Assembly (NCBI RefSeq): GCF_016863175.1 | Contig: NZ_BOOJ01000010.1 | Span: forward strand, 55,631-119,630 | Direction of reading: 5' to 3' | DNA: 64,000 nucleotides | Source of the DNA: Paraplanobispora siamensis | Lineage (GTDB): Bacteria; Actinomycetota; Actinomycetes; Streptosporangiales; Streptosporangiaceae | Shown here: positions 50,452 to 60,443 of the stretch, piece after piece | How positions within the stretch are numbered: the first letter of the stretch is position 1 | How the letters are laid out: the number at the start of each line of letters is the position of its first letter | Made by a program: the position numbers and the translations under genes | Notes under the pieces: generated by a model | The model's input: only the letters and a program-made list of their open reading frames with translations | Database searches by the model: none | What the model was told of the DNA's origin: nothing

Positions 50452-51486
50452 TCAGCGGGGGGTGACCTCGGCGAAGTGGCAGGCCACGGGGTGACCGTTG
50501 CCGCGGTCGATGAGGGCGGGCTCCTCGACGGCGCAGATCTCCTGGGCCTTCCAGCAGCGGGTGCGGAAGCGGCAGCCGCTGGGCGGGTTCAGGGGGCTGG
50601 GCACGTCGCCGGTCAGGATGACGCGCTCGCGGGCGCGCTCCTCCTTCGGATTGGCCATCGGAGCGGCCGACAGCAGCGCCTGCGTGTACGGGTGGGCGGG
50701 GCGGTCGTAGAGATCGTCGCGGGGGCCGGTCTCGACGATCTTCCCGAGGTACATCACCGCCACCCGGTCGGAGATGTGGCGGACCACCGACAGGTCGTGG
50801 GCGATGAAGATGTAGGCCAGCCCGAGCCGGTCCTGCAGATCCTCCAGCAGGTTCACCACGCCGGCCTGGACCGACACGTCCAGCGCGGAGACCGGCTCGT
50901 CCAGGATCAGCAGCCTGGGCTCCAGCGCCAGGGCGCGGGCGATGCCGACGCGCTGGCGCTGACCGCCGGAGAACTCGTGCGGGTAGCGGTTGCCGTGCTC
51001 GGGGCTGAGCCCGACCAGGCGCAGCAGCTCGGCCACCCGGTCGGGGCCGCCGTCCTTCCACAGCTCGTGGACCTTCAGCGGCTCGGCGACGATGTCGTTG
51101 ACCGGCAGCTTCGGGTTGAGCGAGGCGTACGGGTCCTGGAAGACGATCTGCATGTCACGCCGGACCGGCCGCAGCTCCTTGGCCGACTTGCCGATCAGCT
51201 CCTTGCCCTGGAACCTCACCGAGCCCGAGGTGGGCTTGTGCAGCTGCAGGATCGCCCGGCCCGTGGTGGACTTGCCGCAACCGGACTCGCCCACCACGCC
51301 CAGGGTCTCGCCGCCGTCCACGTGGAGGGAGACGCCGCTGACGGCCTGCACGTGGGCCACCACCCGGCGCAGGAAACCGCTGCCGCGGACCGGGAAGTTC
51401 ATCACCAGGTCCTTGACCTCGAGCAGGTGGTCGCCGGTGTCCGGCTCGCGCTGGGGCGCGGGCGTCTCCTGGGTCTGCACGCTCAT
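50452..51486 (-). CDS. Oligopeptide/dipeptide ABC importer ATP-binding protein (OppF/DppF-type)
   Basis: The 344-residue protein has Walker [17 protein letters not shown], signature [19 protein letters not shown], Walker [18 protein letters not shown], and the C-terminal oligo_HPY extension with paired Cys ([14 protein letters not shown]) seen in peptide-importer ATPases. With the OppD-type subunit it forms the ATPase pair. It overlaps the previous gene by 4 nt (ATGA) and is the last gene of a five-gene importer operon. Confidence 0.92.
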   Translation of the reverse strand: MSVQTQETPAPQREPDTGDHLLEVKDLVMNFPVRGSGFLRRVVAHVQAVSGVSLHVDGGETLGVVGESGCGKSTTGRAILQLHKPTSGSVRFQGKELIGKSAKELRPVRRDMQIVFQDPYASLNPKLPVNDIVAEPLKVHELWKDGGPDRVAELLRLVGLSPEHGNRYPHEFSGGQRQRVGIARALALEPRLLILDEPVSALDVSVQAGVVNLLEDLQDRLGLAYIFIAHDLSVVRHISDRVAVMYLGKIVETGPRDDLYDRPAHPYTQALLSAAPMANPKEERARERVILTGDVPSPLNPPSGCRFRTRCWKAQEICAVEEPALIDRGNGHPVACHFAEVTPR

Positions 51487-52643
51487 GCCACGGTCTCGCT
51501 CTCGGTACGGAAGAACACGGTCGGATCCTCGACCGCTGCCAGCTTGTCCCAGTGGTGACAGGCCGCGTAGTGCCCGCCGCTGTCGGTCTCGGCCAACGGG
51601 GGCTCCTGCTCGCGGCAGACGTCCGTGGCCAGCGGGCAGCGCGGCGAGAACGGACAGCCGGTGGGCAGGTTGATCAGCGACGGGGGAGTGCCCTTGATCG
51701 GGCGCAGCCGGGAGGAGCCGCCGCCCTCCAGCGACGGGATCGAGCCGAGCAGACCCGCGGTGTACGGCATGCGGGGCTCCTCGAACACCGGGTCGGTCTC
51801 ACCGAGCTCGACGGGACGCCCGGCGTACATGACCAGCACCCGGTGGGCCATGCCCGCGATCACGCCCAGGTCGTGCGTGATGAGCACGATGGCGGCGTTG
51901 ACCGCGTCCTTGACCTCCAGGAGCTTCTCCAGGATCTGCGCCTGGACGGTCACGTCGAGGGCCGTGGTCGGCTCGTCGGCGATGATGACGTCCGGGTTGT
52001 TGATGACCGCCATGGCGATCATCGCGCGCTGGCGCATGCCGCCGGAGAACTCGTGCGGGTAGCTGCGCAGCCGCGCCTCGGCCTGGGGGATGCCGACGAG
52101 GTCGAGCATCTCCTTGGCCCGGGCCAGCGCCGTCTTGCGCGGCATCAACTCGTGCGCGAGCACCGCCTCGGCGAGCTGGTCACCGATCGAGTGCACCGGG
52201 TTCAGGGCCGTCATCGGGTCCTGGAAGATCATTGCGATCTTGCGGCCGCGCAGGCTCCGCTGCTTGCGGGCCGACATCTTCAGCATGTCGTCGCCGCGGA
52301 AGAGGATCCGGCCCTTGACCCGGGCGTTCTTGGGCAGCAGCCCCATGACCGCCAGGGACGAGACCGACTTGCCCGAGCCGGACTCACCGACGATGCCCAG
52401 CACCTCGCGCTCGCGCAGGCCGTAGGAGACGCCCCGCACCGCGTGCACCACGCCGTCCTCGGTGGGGAACTCCACGGTGAGGTTCTCGACCCGGAGGATC
52501 TCCTCCTGCGAGGGCGGGCGGGCGTCCTGGAGGGTACGGCCGAGGTGCACCTCCCCGTCGGAGTCGAGCAGGTGGGCGGCGTCTTCGTAGGCGTGCGGGT
52601 CGATCACCTGCGGGTCGATCGGCACGTTCGGAGGAGTCGTCAT
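51483..52643 (-). CDS. Oligopeptide/dipeptide ABC importer ATP-binding protein (OppD/DppD-type)
   Basis: The 386-residue protein has Walker [20 protein letters not shown], signature [19 protein letters not shown], Walker [17 protein letters not shown] and a Cys-rich oligo_HPY C-terminus ([14 protein letters not shown]). The N-terminal 45 residues extend beyond the usual start and include acidic sequence before [12 protein letters not shown]. The start is ATG 52643, overlapping the permease stop by one base. Confidence 0.92.
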   Translation of the reverse strand: MTTPPNVPIDPQVIDPHAYEDAAHLLDSDGEVHLGRTLQDARPPSQEEILRVENLTVEFPTEDGVVHAVRGVSYGLREREVLGIVGESGSGKSVSSLAVMGLLPKNARVKGRILFRGDDMLKMSARKQRSLRGRKIAMIFQDPMTALNPVHSIGDQLAEAVLAHELMPRKTALARAKEMLDLVGIPQAEARLRSYPHEFSGGMRQRAMIAMAVINNPDVIIADEPTTALDVTVQAQILEKLLEVKDAVNAAIVLITHDLGVIAGMAHRVLVMYAGRPVELGETDPVFEEPRMPYTAGLLGSIPSLEGGGSSRLRPIKGTPPSLINLPTGCPFSPRCPLATDVCREQEPPLAETDSGGHYAACHHWDKLAAVEDPTVFFRTESETVA

Positions 52644-53623
52644 TAGGCACGCACCCGGGTCTGTCGGGGATCGAAGGCGTCGCGGAGACCGTCGCCGATG
52701 AAGTTGATGGACAGCGCGATGGCGATGATGAAGATACCCGGCCACCAGAACAGCCACGGCCGGGTCACCATCGCGGTGCGGTACTCATTGATCAACTGTC
52801 CGAGCGAGGTGTCCGGCGCCTGGACGCCGAGGCCGAGGAAGGACAGGGCCGACTCCAGCAGCACCGCGTTGGCCACCGTCAGGGTGGCGGAGACGATGAT
52901 GACGCCGACGGTGTTCGGCAGGATGTGGCGGAAGATGATCCGCCGCGCGGAGGTGCCGAGCGCGCGGGCCGCCTCCACGAACTCCTTCTCCCGCAGCGAC
53001 AGGAACTCGCCGCGGAGCAGGCGGGCCATGCTCGGCCAGATCACCAGGCCGATGAAGATGCCCAGGACCACGACGCCGCTGGCGCCGAAGCGGCGGCCGA
53101 CGACGGCGGCGATCACCAGCACCGGGATGGTGATCATCACGTCGGTGAAGCGCATCAGCACGGCCTCGGTCTTGCCCCGGTAGTAACCGGAGACGGCGCC
53201 GACGAGGGTGCCGACGGTGGTGGCCACGATGGCGACCAGGAAGGCGACGATGATCGACTGCTGGGTGCCGCGCATGGTCTTGGCGAAGTAGTCGACGCCG
53301 ATGTCGTCCTGGCCGAACGGGTGCTCACCGAGGCGGATGCCGGACCCGCCGAGGAACTCGGGGACCACGCTGAGCGTGGGCTTGCCCTGGTTCACCAGGG
53401 CGCCGGTGGTCAGATAGCTCTTGTCCCACCAGCCGGGGATCCCCATGAAGCCGATGGAGCTGAACGACAGCACGACCACGAACCCGAACAGGATCATGCC
53501 GGCCAGTGCGGCCCGATGCCGGAAGAAGCGGCGGCGGATCATCTGCCCCTGGGTGCGGGCGACGATCGTCATCCCCTGGGCCGCGCCGGTGTCGGGCCCG
53601 GATGCCTGCGCACTGAGTGTCAT
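52643..53623 (-). CDS. Peptide ABC importer permease (OppC/DppC-type)
   Basis: The 326-residue protein has the OppC N-terminal segment (RRFFRHRAALAGMILFGFVVVL), about six hydrophobic segments and the EAA-type loop EFVEAARALGTSARRIIFRHILP that docks the ATPase. Heterodimer partner of the long OppB-type permease encoded 19 nt upstream. Imports short peptides or similar ligands. Confidence 0.92.
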   Translation of the reverse strand: MTLSAQASGPDTGAAQGMTIVARTQGQMIRRRFFRHRAALAGMILFGFVVVLSFSSIGFMGIPGWWDKSYLTTGALVNQGKPTLSVVPEFLGGSGIRLGEHPFGQDDIGVDYFAKTMRGTQQSIIVAFLVAIVATTVGTLVGAVSGYYRGKTEAVLMRFTDVMITIPVLVIAAVVGRRFGASGVVVLGIFIGLVIWPSMARLLRGEFLSLREKEFVEAARALGTSARRIIFRHILPNTVGVIIVSATLTVANAVLLESALSFLGLGVQAPDTSLGQLINEYRTAMVTRPWLFWWPGIFIIAIALSINFIGDGLRDAFDPRQTRVRA

Positions 53624-53642
53624 AGGTGGTTCTCCGATGCTT

Positions 53643-55151
53643 TCACGACAGCCGGATGCGCGGGTCGAGATACGCGTAGAGGATGTCCGCGATCATGTTG
53701 AAGACGACGATCGCGGTCCCGGTGACCAGGAAGAACGCCATGACCGGCGCCGGGTCGACCTCCTCCAGCCCCTTGGTGAACATGAAGCCCATGCCGCGCC
53801 AGCCGAAGACGGTCTCGGTGACCACGGCGCCGCCGATCACGCCCGCGAAGTCGAAGGCCATCAGCGTGGTGATCGGGATGAGCCCGTTGCGGAAGGCGTG
53901 CTTGACCACGACCGTGCGCTCGGGCAGTCCCTTGGCCCGGGCGGTGCGCACGTAGTCCTGGTTCATGACCTCCAGCATGCTCGCCCGGCTGTAGCGGGTG
54001 TAGGTCGCCAGAGAGATCAGGATGAGCGCCATGCTCGGCAGCAGCAGGTGGCCGGCCGAGTCGAGGTTCAGCTGCCAGAAGTCGCCGGTGTAGTTGGGGG
54101 TGCGGGCGCCGATCGTGGAGATGGGGCGGCCGCGCACGGAGGCGCTGTAGGAGGCGAACGCCTGCAGCATCCGGTCCAGGAAGACCATTCCGCCGGTGAA
54201 CAGGCCGGTCAGCACCGTGGCGATGATCGCCTGGCGGCGCTGGAGGCCGCCGAGGCCGTAGCCGAGGCCGACGCAGACCGCGACGGTCAGCAGGACCAGG
54301 CCGCCGATCTCCAGCCAGGTCGGGTCGATCAGCAGGGGGTTCAGCAGCTCCGAGCACATGGCGCCGATCACGGCGGCGGCCAGGGCCGCGTACAGCGGGC
54401 CGCGGTACTGCAGGCCCGCGGACAGGGCGGTGAATCCGACCGCGGAGGCGAGGCCGAAGGCGAGGATGAGGGGCAGGCCCAGACCGGGGTCGGCGAACCA
54501 GCGGGTCACCGACAGGATGGTGAACAGCACGCCGCTGATCGCGAAGCCGACGGCGAAGGCGATCAGCCGCCGCTTGCGGTCACCCGTGGTGAGCGCGCCG
54601 AAGATCAGGCCGCCGAGCAGTGCGAGCAGGGCGATGACGGGATACGGGATGACCGGATTCTTCAGCCAGTTGTTGAACTCGATGGCCATGTACTGCTTGA
54701 GCATGACCGCCACCCAGAAGAGCGGCAGCGAGAAGCAGACGAAGGCCGCGAAGGTCACGGTGTAGTCGAATCCGCTGTACTGGCGGAGCGCGGAGACGAT
54801 GCCGACGATGACGCCGACGGTGATCGCCAGCACGGTGGCCGCGAGCACGAGCTGGAGCGTCGCCGACAGCGCGTCGGCGAGGATGGTCGCGATGTCCTGG
54901 CCGTCCCGGTTCACCCCGAGGTCACCGCGGACGGTCCTGCCCAGCCAGTCGAGATAGCGCACCGGGATGGGGAGGTCGAGTTGCATCCGTTCGCTGCGGT
55001 CAGCGATCTTCTGCGCTTTCTGAGGGCTGTTGTCCTGGCGGAGGTCCTCCAGCGGGTCACCCGAGAGCGCCGTGAGGACGTAGATGATGAACGTCGCCGC
55101 CAGGAGGACGAAGAACGAGATGACCAGTCTCCGCGCGATGAAGACGATCAC
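53643..55151 (-). CDS. Peptide ABC importer permease (OppB/DppB-type) with large membrane insertion
   Basis: The 502-residue protein has an N-terminus (IARRLVISFFVLLAATFIIYVLTALSG class) and C-terminus (DYVRTARAKGLPERTVVVKHAF EAA loop) of normal OppB type. OppB proteins are usually 300-340 residues. Between about residues 165 and 352 lies an inserted block with around six further hydrophobic segments. The fold may contain an extra membrane module or regulatory domain. Same operon as the binding protein, 141 bp downstream of it, with a hairpin between. Confidence 0.85.
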   Translation of the reverse strand: MIVFIARRLVISFFVLLAATFIIYVLTALSGDPLEDLRQDNSPQKAQKIADRSERMQLDLPIPVRYLDWLGRTVRGDLGVNRDGQDIATILADALSATLQLVLAATVLAITVGVIVGIVSALRQYSGFDYTVTFAAFVCFSLPLFWVAVMLKQYMAIEFNNWLKNPVIPYPVIALLALLGGLIFGALTTGDRKRRLIAFAVGFAISGVLFTILSVTRWFADPGLGLPLILAFGLASAVGFTALSAGLQYRGPLYAALAAAVIGAMCSELLNPLLIDPTWLEIGGLVLLTVAVCVGLGYGLGGLQRRQAIIATVLTGLFTGGMVFLDRMLQAFASYSASVRGRPISTIGARTPNYTGDFWQLNLDSAGHLLLPSMALILISLATYTRYSRASMLEVMNQDYVRTARAKGLPERTVVVKHAFRNGLIPITTLMAFDFAGVIGGAVVTETVFGWRGMGFMFTKGLEEVDPAPVMAFFLVTGTAIVVFNMIADILYAYLDPRIRLS

Positions 55152-55190
55152 TTCGCCACCTCCCGTTCGTGGAAGAGGGACTGCGTGGAT

Positions 55191-55237
55191 CAGGGCCGGG
55201 ACCGAGAGGGCTTGTGGCCTTCCCGGTCCCGACCCTG
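55191..55237 (-). terminator. Interrupted hairpin between binding-protein and permease genes
   Basis: CAGGG (55191-55195) and CCCTG (55233-55237), then GGGACCG (55198-55204) and CGGTCCC (55224-55230), form a stem with a 2x2 internal loop, within the 141-bp gap. It is likely an attenuator or mRNA stabiliser that gives more binding protein than permease. Confidence 0.5.
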
Positions 55238-55292
55238 TGGTGGATGATGCTCCGTCAACCGCCTCGACGGCCAGCGGTTCAGAGCGGGAGGA

Positions 55293-57041
55293 CTAGCTCA
55301 TGCTCCACTTGTCCATGTTCCAGGCGATACCGGCCTGGGTCGGGTTCGGAACCACGCCGGTGATGCCCTCGGACCACGCGGTCAGGTTCGGGTTCTCATA
55401 GAGCGGGATGGTGGCCAGGTCCTGCCACATGATCTTCTCGGCCTCGGCGAGCAGCGGCGTCTGGGCGGCCTTGTCGGTCGTGGCGTTGACCTTCTTCAGC
55501 AGCTCGTCCACCTTCTTGTTGGAGTAGCAGCCGTTGTTGTTGCCCTTGTTCTCGCTGTCGCACTTCTTGGGCGTGGTGTAGGTCGAGGTGGTGCCGCTGA
55601 CCAGGTCGGAACCGATCCAGCCGAACAGGGCGACGTCGTAGGTGTTGTTGGCGAGGCCGTTGCCGAAGAAGTCGTCGGCGCCGTTGTCAACGATCTTGAA
55701 GCCGGCCTGGCCGCAGGAGTCGGCGATCAGCTGGACGACCGAGCTGCGGCGGGGGTTCGGCTTCTGGTAGCCGATCTTGACCTCGAGGTTGGTCTTGCCG
55801 GCCTTCTCCAGCAGGGCCTTGGCGCCGGCGATGTCGACCTGGTCGTACTTCTTCTCCTCGCCGCCGATGCCGGCGACGATCTCGGGGTAGCTGGCCTGGG
55901 TGCTGGCGGTGATGCGGGCCTGCAGGATCTTCGCGTTCGGGTTGATCGGCTTGATCAGGTTGTCCACGATCAGCTGCCTGGGCACGCACTTGGCGAAGGC
56001 CTCACGCAGGTCGCGGTCCTTGAACGGGCTGGAGTCGAAGTTGAAGTCCAGGTGGTCGTAGAAGAACTGGTCACCGCTCTTGACCGTGACGCCCTCCAGG
56101 GCGTTCAGCTGGTTGAGCACGTCCGGACCCGGCTGCGGGTAGACGATGTTGACCTCGCCGTTCTGCAGCGCCTGGGCCTGCTGGTCCAGGGCGATGAAGC
56201 GCTCGACGATCGTCGGGGTGGTGGCCTTGTTGGCGCCCCAGTACTTGTCGTTGGCGGCGAAGGTCAGAGACTGGCCGGCGTCCCACTTGGAGAGCTTGTA
56301 CGGGCCGGACGACGGGATCAGGTCCTCGCTGAGCAGCGTGCCCTTCATGACCCAGCCGTCGTTGTAGAACTTGATCGCCTCGGCGAGCTTCTTGGCGTCG
56401 CCGTCCTTGACGGCGGCGATGAACTCGTCCTCCGAGATGTTGCCCTTCTTCTCCACGACGTGGGCGGGCATGATCTGGCCCACCGAGTACAGGGCGCCGT
56501 GCCAGTCGGCGAACGGCTCGGAGTAGGTGTGGGTGACCTCCTTGCCGCCCTTCTCGCAGTCGGGGGTGGAGGTGAGCTCCCAGCCGGTGGTGCCGGCGCT
56601 GGAGAAGCCCTTGATCTTGCCCGAGTTCGCGGCCCAGGCGAGCATCAGGTCGTCACAGTCGATCGGCGTGCCGTCCGACCAGACCGCGTTCGGGTTGATC
56701 GTGTACTTGACCGTCAGCGGGTCGTCGGAGGTCTTCTCGTAGGTGCCGAAGTCCTTGTCCGGGGTGACCGCGCCGTCGCCGCCGAAGTACCAGAAGCCGC
56801 TGAGCACGCGCTGCAGGGGACCGTTGTTGCGGGAGGCGTTCTCTGCACCGGTGTTGCCGTTGTAGGAGCTGAACTCCTGGTCGAAGGCGTAGGTGATGGT
56901 CTGCGCCCCGGCCGGAGCCGATGCCGAGCCCGACGCGCTGGGGTTAGCCGCCTGGTTGTCGTTGCCCGCGCAGGCGGTCAGCAGGAGTGCACCTCCCGCA
57001 ACTGCTGCTAGAAACTTGCCAGATGTCCGCGTGTGGAACAC
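55293..57041 (-). CDS. Peptide ABC importer substrate-binding lipoprotein (SBP family 5)
   Basis: The 582-residue protein has a lipoprotein signal (GGALLLTACAGND, lipid-modified Cys24) and a family 5 extracellular domain: TVKYTINPNAVWSDGTPIDCDDLMLAWAA, then LIPSSGPYKLSKWD, and YDVALFGWIGSD near the C-terminus. It captures peptides or related ligands for the importer encoded downstream. The GTG at 57041 is supported by AAGGAG 8 nt upstream. First gene of the five-gene operon. The ligand is not readable. Confidence 0.92.
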   Translation of the reverse strand: MFHTRTSGKFLAAVAGGALLLTACAGNDNQAANPSASGSASAPAGAQTITYAFDQEFSSYNGNTGAENASRNNGPLQRVLSGFWYFGGDGAVTPDKDFGTYEKTSDDPLTVKYTINPNAVWSDGTPIDCDDLMLAWAANSGKIKGFSSAGTTGWELTSTPDCEKGGKEVTHTYSEPFADWHGALYSVGQIMPAHVVEKKGNISEDEFIAAVKDGDAKKLAEAIKFYNDGWVMKGTLLSEDLIPSSGPYKLSKWDAGQSLTFAANDKYWGANKATTPTIVERFIALDQQAQALQNGEVNIVYPQPGPDVLNQLNALEGVTVKSGDQFFYDHLDFNFDSSPFKDRDLREAFAKCVPRQLIVDNLIKPINPNAKILQARITASTQASYPEIVAGIGGEEKKYDQVDIAGAKALLEKAGKTNLEVKIGYQKPNPRRSSVVQLIADSCGQAGFKIVDNGADDFFGNGLANNTYDVALFGWIGSDLVSGTTSTYTTPKKCDSENKGNNNGCYSNKKVDELLKKVNATTDKAAQTPLLAEAEKIMWQDLATIPLYENPNLTAWSEGITGVVPNPTQAGIAWNMDKWSMS

Positions 57042-57492
57042 GGCAGCACTCCTTAGGTATCCGGTTTGAGGTCAGCCGCCAGCTATGTCGAACAAAGCTG
57101 AGCACCGTGACTCTGTTCTGGACAAGTAGGACGACAGGGGTGTTGCAGACCTGAGACCGGCAGCGCCCCAACCTGTAACAAACCCGGGCGGCAGGCCTGA
57201 AACACCGCAATAGGTGAGGATCAGGAAAAACGTTACGTTTGCCCGAATCGTCCCAGTATTTGAGATGACAGAGAGTAGTCTATCAGCGCCAACAAGATGC
57301 GGTTTTCGGGGTTTGTGGGGATTTTTTGCCGTCTGCAGGCCGTTTCCGGACTCGGGCGTTTGCTTACTCTCCGTGGTTATCTTCCCGTCTGTCCATCTAT
57401 GGGGATGGATCGGCCCGTCGCGGCATCCGCTTGGGGCGTGTGGGACTCGAGAGTCAAGAGGGGACAACGGTGAAGCGGTTTCCGACCTGCTG

Positions 57493-57509
57493 TCCAATGT
57501 GAGATTGGA
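57493..57509. promoter_or_regulatory. Inverted repeat TCCAAT-N5-ATTGGA
   Basis: Perfect 6-bp arms with a 5-nt centre inside the AT-rich gap. A plausible operator; the regulator is unknown. Confidence 0.4.
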
Positions 57510-57550
57510 TAGTCGAATCATCCCACCTATGGCGTTTTCAAGAGAACTTG

Positions 57551-57562
57551 GCTATTAATAGC
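57551..57562. promoter_or_regulatory. 12-bp palindrome GCTATTAATAGC
   Basis: A perfect palindrome of AT-rich sequence, rare in this genome, about 140 bp before the PTH2-type gene and about 510 bp before the importer operon. Operator candidate. Confidence 0.4.
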
Positions 57563-57695
57563 AACTTTGTCCCTTGGGGTCCGTCGGTGTCTCCTGCATG
57601 GTCACGGCAGTCCCGGCCTGCGGAGCCGTACCCGTAGATCCTCGACGAGGAACGCGCCCGGCGGCGGCCGCGCCCGGGAGGGCATCCTTGAAGGC

Positions 57696-58415
57696 GTGAC
57701 AGATCGGTTCGAAGAGGCGACAGATCAGAGAGTGCTCCCCCTGGTGGTCCGCATCGAGCGGGCCGCGCCGCCGGAGCGGAGCGACGCGCTGGAGGCCGCG
57801 GCGCAGGCCGTGCTGGAGCTCATGACCGACCCGCGCGTGCGCGACGGGGGCGAGTGGGCCGAGGCGGTGCGGAGCTGGGAGGGCGGCCGGATCAGGAAGG
57901 TGGTGCGGCGGGCGCGCGGGGCCGAGTGGCGGCGGGTGCTGGACCTGCCCGGCATCACCGTCACGCACCGCACCGCCGAGGTCCGCGTGCATCCGCCCGT
58001 CCCCCTGGACGCCTGGCCCAGGGATCTGTCCAGGCTCCAGGTCTCCGGGACCGAGCTGGCGGACCAGGCGGAGCCGGAGCCCGCCGGGCGGGAGGGCGTG
58101 GTGCTCTGGCTGAACCCGGCGCTGTCGATGTCGGCGGGAAAGGCGATGGCCCAGGTGGGGCACGCGGCCCAGCTCGCCTGGTGGGGGAGCGACGACGACG
58201 CCCGGCAGTGGTGGCGCGGGCGCGGGCTGGCGGCCGCCGTACGGACCGCGACCCCGGACGGATGGGCCGAGCTGGCCGGTGCGGGACTGCCGATGGTGCG
58301 CGACGCGGGGTTCACCGAGGTCGAGCCGGGCTCGTGCACGGTGGTGGCGGACGCGCCGTGGCTGCGCAGGGGAGGTTTCCGGCCGGCCGGATCCGGGCCG
58401 CTGAGATCCTCCTGA
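57696..58415 (+). CDS. Peptidyl-tRNA hydrolase type 2 (PTH2) family protein
   Basis: The 239-residue protein has a C-terminal PTH2 fold with SMSAGKAMAQVGHAAQLAWW (the Lys and AQxxHA helix of PTH2) and GLPMVRDAGFTEVEPGSCTVVADAP. The N-terminal 110 residues (RIERAAPPERSDALEAAAQAV) are an extension found in actinobacterial members. PTH2 releases peptides from peptidyl-tRNA; whether this extended group does is untested. The GTG at 57696 is chosen before the VLPLVVRIERA strand; no strong ribosome site is seen. Confidence 0.78.
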   Translation: MTDRFEEATDQRVLPLVVRIERAAPPERSDALEAAAQAVLELMTDPRVRDGGEWAEAVRSWEGGRIRKVVRRARGAEWRRVLDLPGITVTHRTAEVRVHPPVPLDAWPRDLSRLQVSGTELADQAEPEPAGREGVVLWLNPALSMSAGKAMAQVGHAAQLAWWGSDDDARQWWRGRGLAAAVRTATPDGWAELAGAGLPMVRDAGFTEVEPGSCTVVADAPWLRRGGFRPAGSGPLRSS

Positions 58416-58553
58416 CGTGTGGGGGCTCCAGGGTCCTCTCCCGCCCCGGAAGAGGGTCTGAGCGGCGCAAACCCCCGAAGGGGAGGGCACTCGTTCCCGA
58501 AGTGTGATGGGGATTGCAAGCAGGAAAAGGGGATTTGTCGTACGCTCCCGATC

Positions 58554-59498
58554 GTGCTCGATGGGTTGGGCGGTACCGAAGGGACTCGAGGGACGGGTGT
58601 CACTCCGTCGTATGTCGCCGCGGAGGCGGCCACATCCGAGATGCCCAAGGTCACGGTGAGCCCTCCCGTCACCGCGCCATCCCCGCCGCCCCCGAGGCGC
58701 TCCCGCATCGGCGACCTGCAGATGCGGGTGGTCTACCGCATCCTGGCCGCGGCCGTCGCGGTGATCGTGGCCGCGGTCGCGGCCGTGGTCGGATTCCTGT
58801 CGTCCGGCTCCTCCGATCGGCCGGGCGAGGGAGAGCCGGGGCAGATCGCCGCGCCATCTGCCGCGGGCCCCTCGCCCGGTTCCACCCCCTCCCCCACCCC
58901 CACGACGCAGCCGACGCCCTCTCCCGGCACCGAGGCCACCCCGGACAGCAGCGCGGTGACCGCGGCCCTGGCCGACCCCAGGGTGCCCGACCTGCCCGAT
59001 GACAAGCGGCTCGCCCGGCTGCCCGGCAAGTCCTACGCCTCCAAGCGCCGGGTCCGGGACGAGAAGTCGGGTGTGTCGCTGATCCGGTTCGGCAAGCCGT
59101 GGAAGCCGTTCGGCGCCTCGCCGTTCGCGACCAAGCAGGTGCTCCCCACGGTGAAGGGCGCGGGCCACCGGGCCATGCTCGTCAGCTGCCCGGTCCCGAT
59201 CCGGGTCCAGGCCGAGGTGAAGGACACCGCCCTCCTGGCGGCCCGCTGGACGCTCAACCACCACCCCAAGGGCGCCCGGATCACCTGGACCGCCTCACAG
59301 CCCGTCGACGACGGCTGGCTGCTCGCCTACCAGGTGAAGTACAAGGTGAAGGGCAAGAACCGCTCCTCCATGGCCGCCGTCGCCCTGACCGAGGTCCCCG
59401 GCGCCAAGCCCGCCATGGTCTTCATCACGATCCCCGACTCCCAGCGCAAGCGCTGGCGGGACATCAACACCGCCATGGCCTCGATCCGCCGGAGCTGA
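58554..59498 (+). CDS. Membrane-anchored protein of unknown function
   Basis: The 314-residue protein has a cytosolic Pro-rich N-terminus, one membrane segment ([20 protein letters not shown], near residue 65), a Pro/Ser/Thr-rich linker, and an extracellular domain of about 170 residues ([43 protein letters not shown]). Similar single-pass proteins occur in related actinobacteria without assigned function. The GTG at 58554 lies 7 nt after TACGCT, suggesting a leaderless mRNA. Confidence 0.7.
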   Translation: MLDGLGGTEGTRGTGVTPSYVAAEAATSEMPKVTVSPPVTAPSPPPPRRSRIGDLQMRVVYRILAAAVAVIVAAVAAVVGFLSSGSSDRPGEGEPGQIAAPSAAGPSPGSTPSPTPTTQPTPSPGTEATPDSSAVTAALADPRVPDLPDDKRLARLPGKSYASKRRVRDEKSGVSLIRFGKPWKPFGASPFATKQVLPTVKGAGHRAMLVSCPVPIRVQAEVKDTALLAARWTLNHHPKGARITWTASQPVDDGWLLAYQVKYKVKGKNRSSMAAVALTEVPGAKPAMVFITIPDSQRKRWRDINTAMASIRRS

Positions 59499-59615
59499 CC
59501 CCGGCGGGCGGCGGCTCCGGCCGGGAGGGATCCTCCCCGATTGGAGACGGTGACGGGGATGAGAGCGGGGCCGGGGTCATCGGTGAGGATTCCCGGGGCG
59601 GGCGGCGCCGGCCGG

Positions 59616-59621
59616 TAGGCT
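59616..59621 (+). promoter_or_regulatory. -10 element TAGGCT for leaderless Maf gene
   Basis: TAGGCT lies 8 nt upstream of the GTG at 59630 with no Shine-Dalgarno between, the common leaderless layout in actinobacteria. A -35 is not obvious. Confidence 0.5.
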
Positions 59622-59629
59622 CGGGCGTC

Positions 59630-60223
59630 GTGACCCAGATCGTGCTCGCCTCCGCCTCACCCGCCCGTCTCGCCCTCCTGCGCAGCGCCGGACTCGATCC
59701 CAAGGTGATCGTCAGCGGTGTGGACGAGGAGGCCGTCACCGCCGGCACCCCCGCGGAGCTCGCCCTGACCCTGGCCAAGGCGAAGGCCCGGGTCGTGGCG
59801 CGCGATCTCACCGGCGCCCTGGTCATCGGCTGCGACTCGGTGCTCGAGCTCGACGGCAGGGCGTACGGCAAGCCGTCCTCGCCGGAGGACGCCGTGGCCC
59901 GCTGGCAGAGCATGCGCGGCCGGAGCGGCAGGCTGCTCACCGGGCACTGCGTGGTGGACACCGCCACCGGCCGCGAGGCCGCCGAGGTGGGCGCCACGGT
60001 CGTGCGGTTCGGCACCCCCTCCGATGAGGAGATCGCCGCCTACGTCGCCACCGGAGAGCCGCTGCGCGTCGCCGGAGCCTTCACCCTGGACGGCCACGGC
60101 GGCTGGTTCGTCGACGGCATCGACGGCGACCACGGCAACGTCCTGGGCATCTCCCTGCCCCTCCTGCGCCGCCTCCTGGCCACCCTGGGCGTCTCCCTCC
60201 CCACCCTCTGGCCCCGCCCCTGA
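59630..60223 (+). CDS. Maf-like nucleoside triphosphate pyrophosphatase
   Basis: The 197-residue protein has [19 protein letters not shown] at the N-terminus, [19 protein letters not shown] (the Asp that binds metal), and [20 protein letters not shown] near the C-terminus. Maf proteins hydrolyse non-canonical or methylated NTPs to NMP and pyrophosphate in the cytoplasm. Full length, start GTG 59630. Confidence 0.9.
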   Translation: MTQIVLASASPARLALLRSAGLDPKVIVSGVDEEAVTAGTPAELALTLAKAKARVVARDLTGALVIGCDSVLELDGRAYGKPSSPEDAVARWQSMRGRSGRLLTGHCVVDTATGREAAEVGATVVRFGTPSDEEIAAYVATGEPLRVAGAFTLDGHGGWFVDGIDGDHGNVLGISLPLLRRLLATLGVSLPTLWPRP

Positions 60224-60431
60224 CCGTCCCCGCGGCCCCAGCTCGCCTGGCGCCGCTCCCCGCTCCGCCGTACGGCAGCGCCGGGATGGATCCTCTGCCC
60301 TGCTCCCGGCCGCCGTATGGCGCCGTGACCGCCCTTCGTCACGTGTCGGTCTCCACGTCTTGCGGCGCCGGTACGGCGGGGCGGGGTGCGGTGGGGAGCG
60401 GCGCCGTCACGCGGTGATCAGCCGATCCCGA

Positions 60432-60437
60432 TAATCT
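60432..60437 (+). promoter_or_regulatory. -10 element TAATCT for leaderless EI24 gene
   Basis: TAATCT ends 6 nt before the ATG at 60444, so transcription should start at the ATG. Confidence 0.5.
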
Positions 60438-60443
60438 CGGGAC

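Larger units (their letters stand above)
57042..57695. other. AT-rich intergenic region upstream of importer operon
   Basis: About 650 bp whose base composition is near half G+C by eye, clearly below the rest of the window. Short open frames here (minus 57072-57521, plus 57214-57558) lack family motifs and wobble-position GC bias. It contains the palindromes at 57493-57509 and 57551-57562 and should hold the promoter of the importer. I find no confident -35/-10 pair. Confidence 0.6.

Noticed and set aside
57072..57558. Open frames in the AT-rich gap (minus 57072-57521; plus 57214-57558)
   Set aside because: No domain-like motifs, no convincing ribosome site, and codon use without the wobble-position GC typical of genes here.
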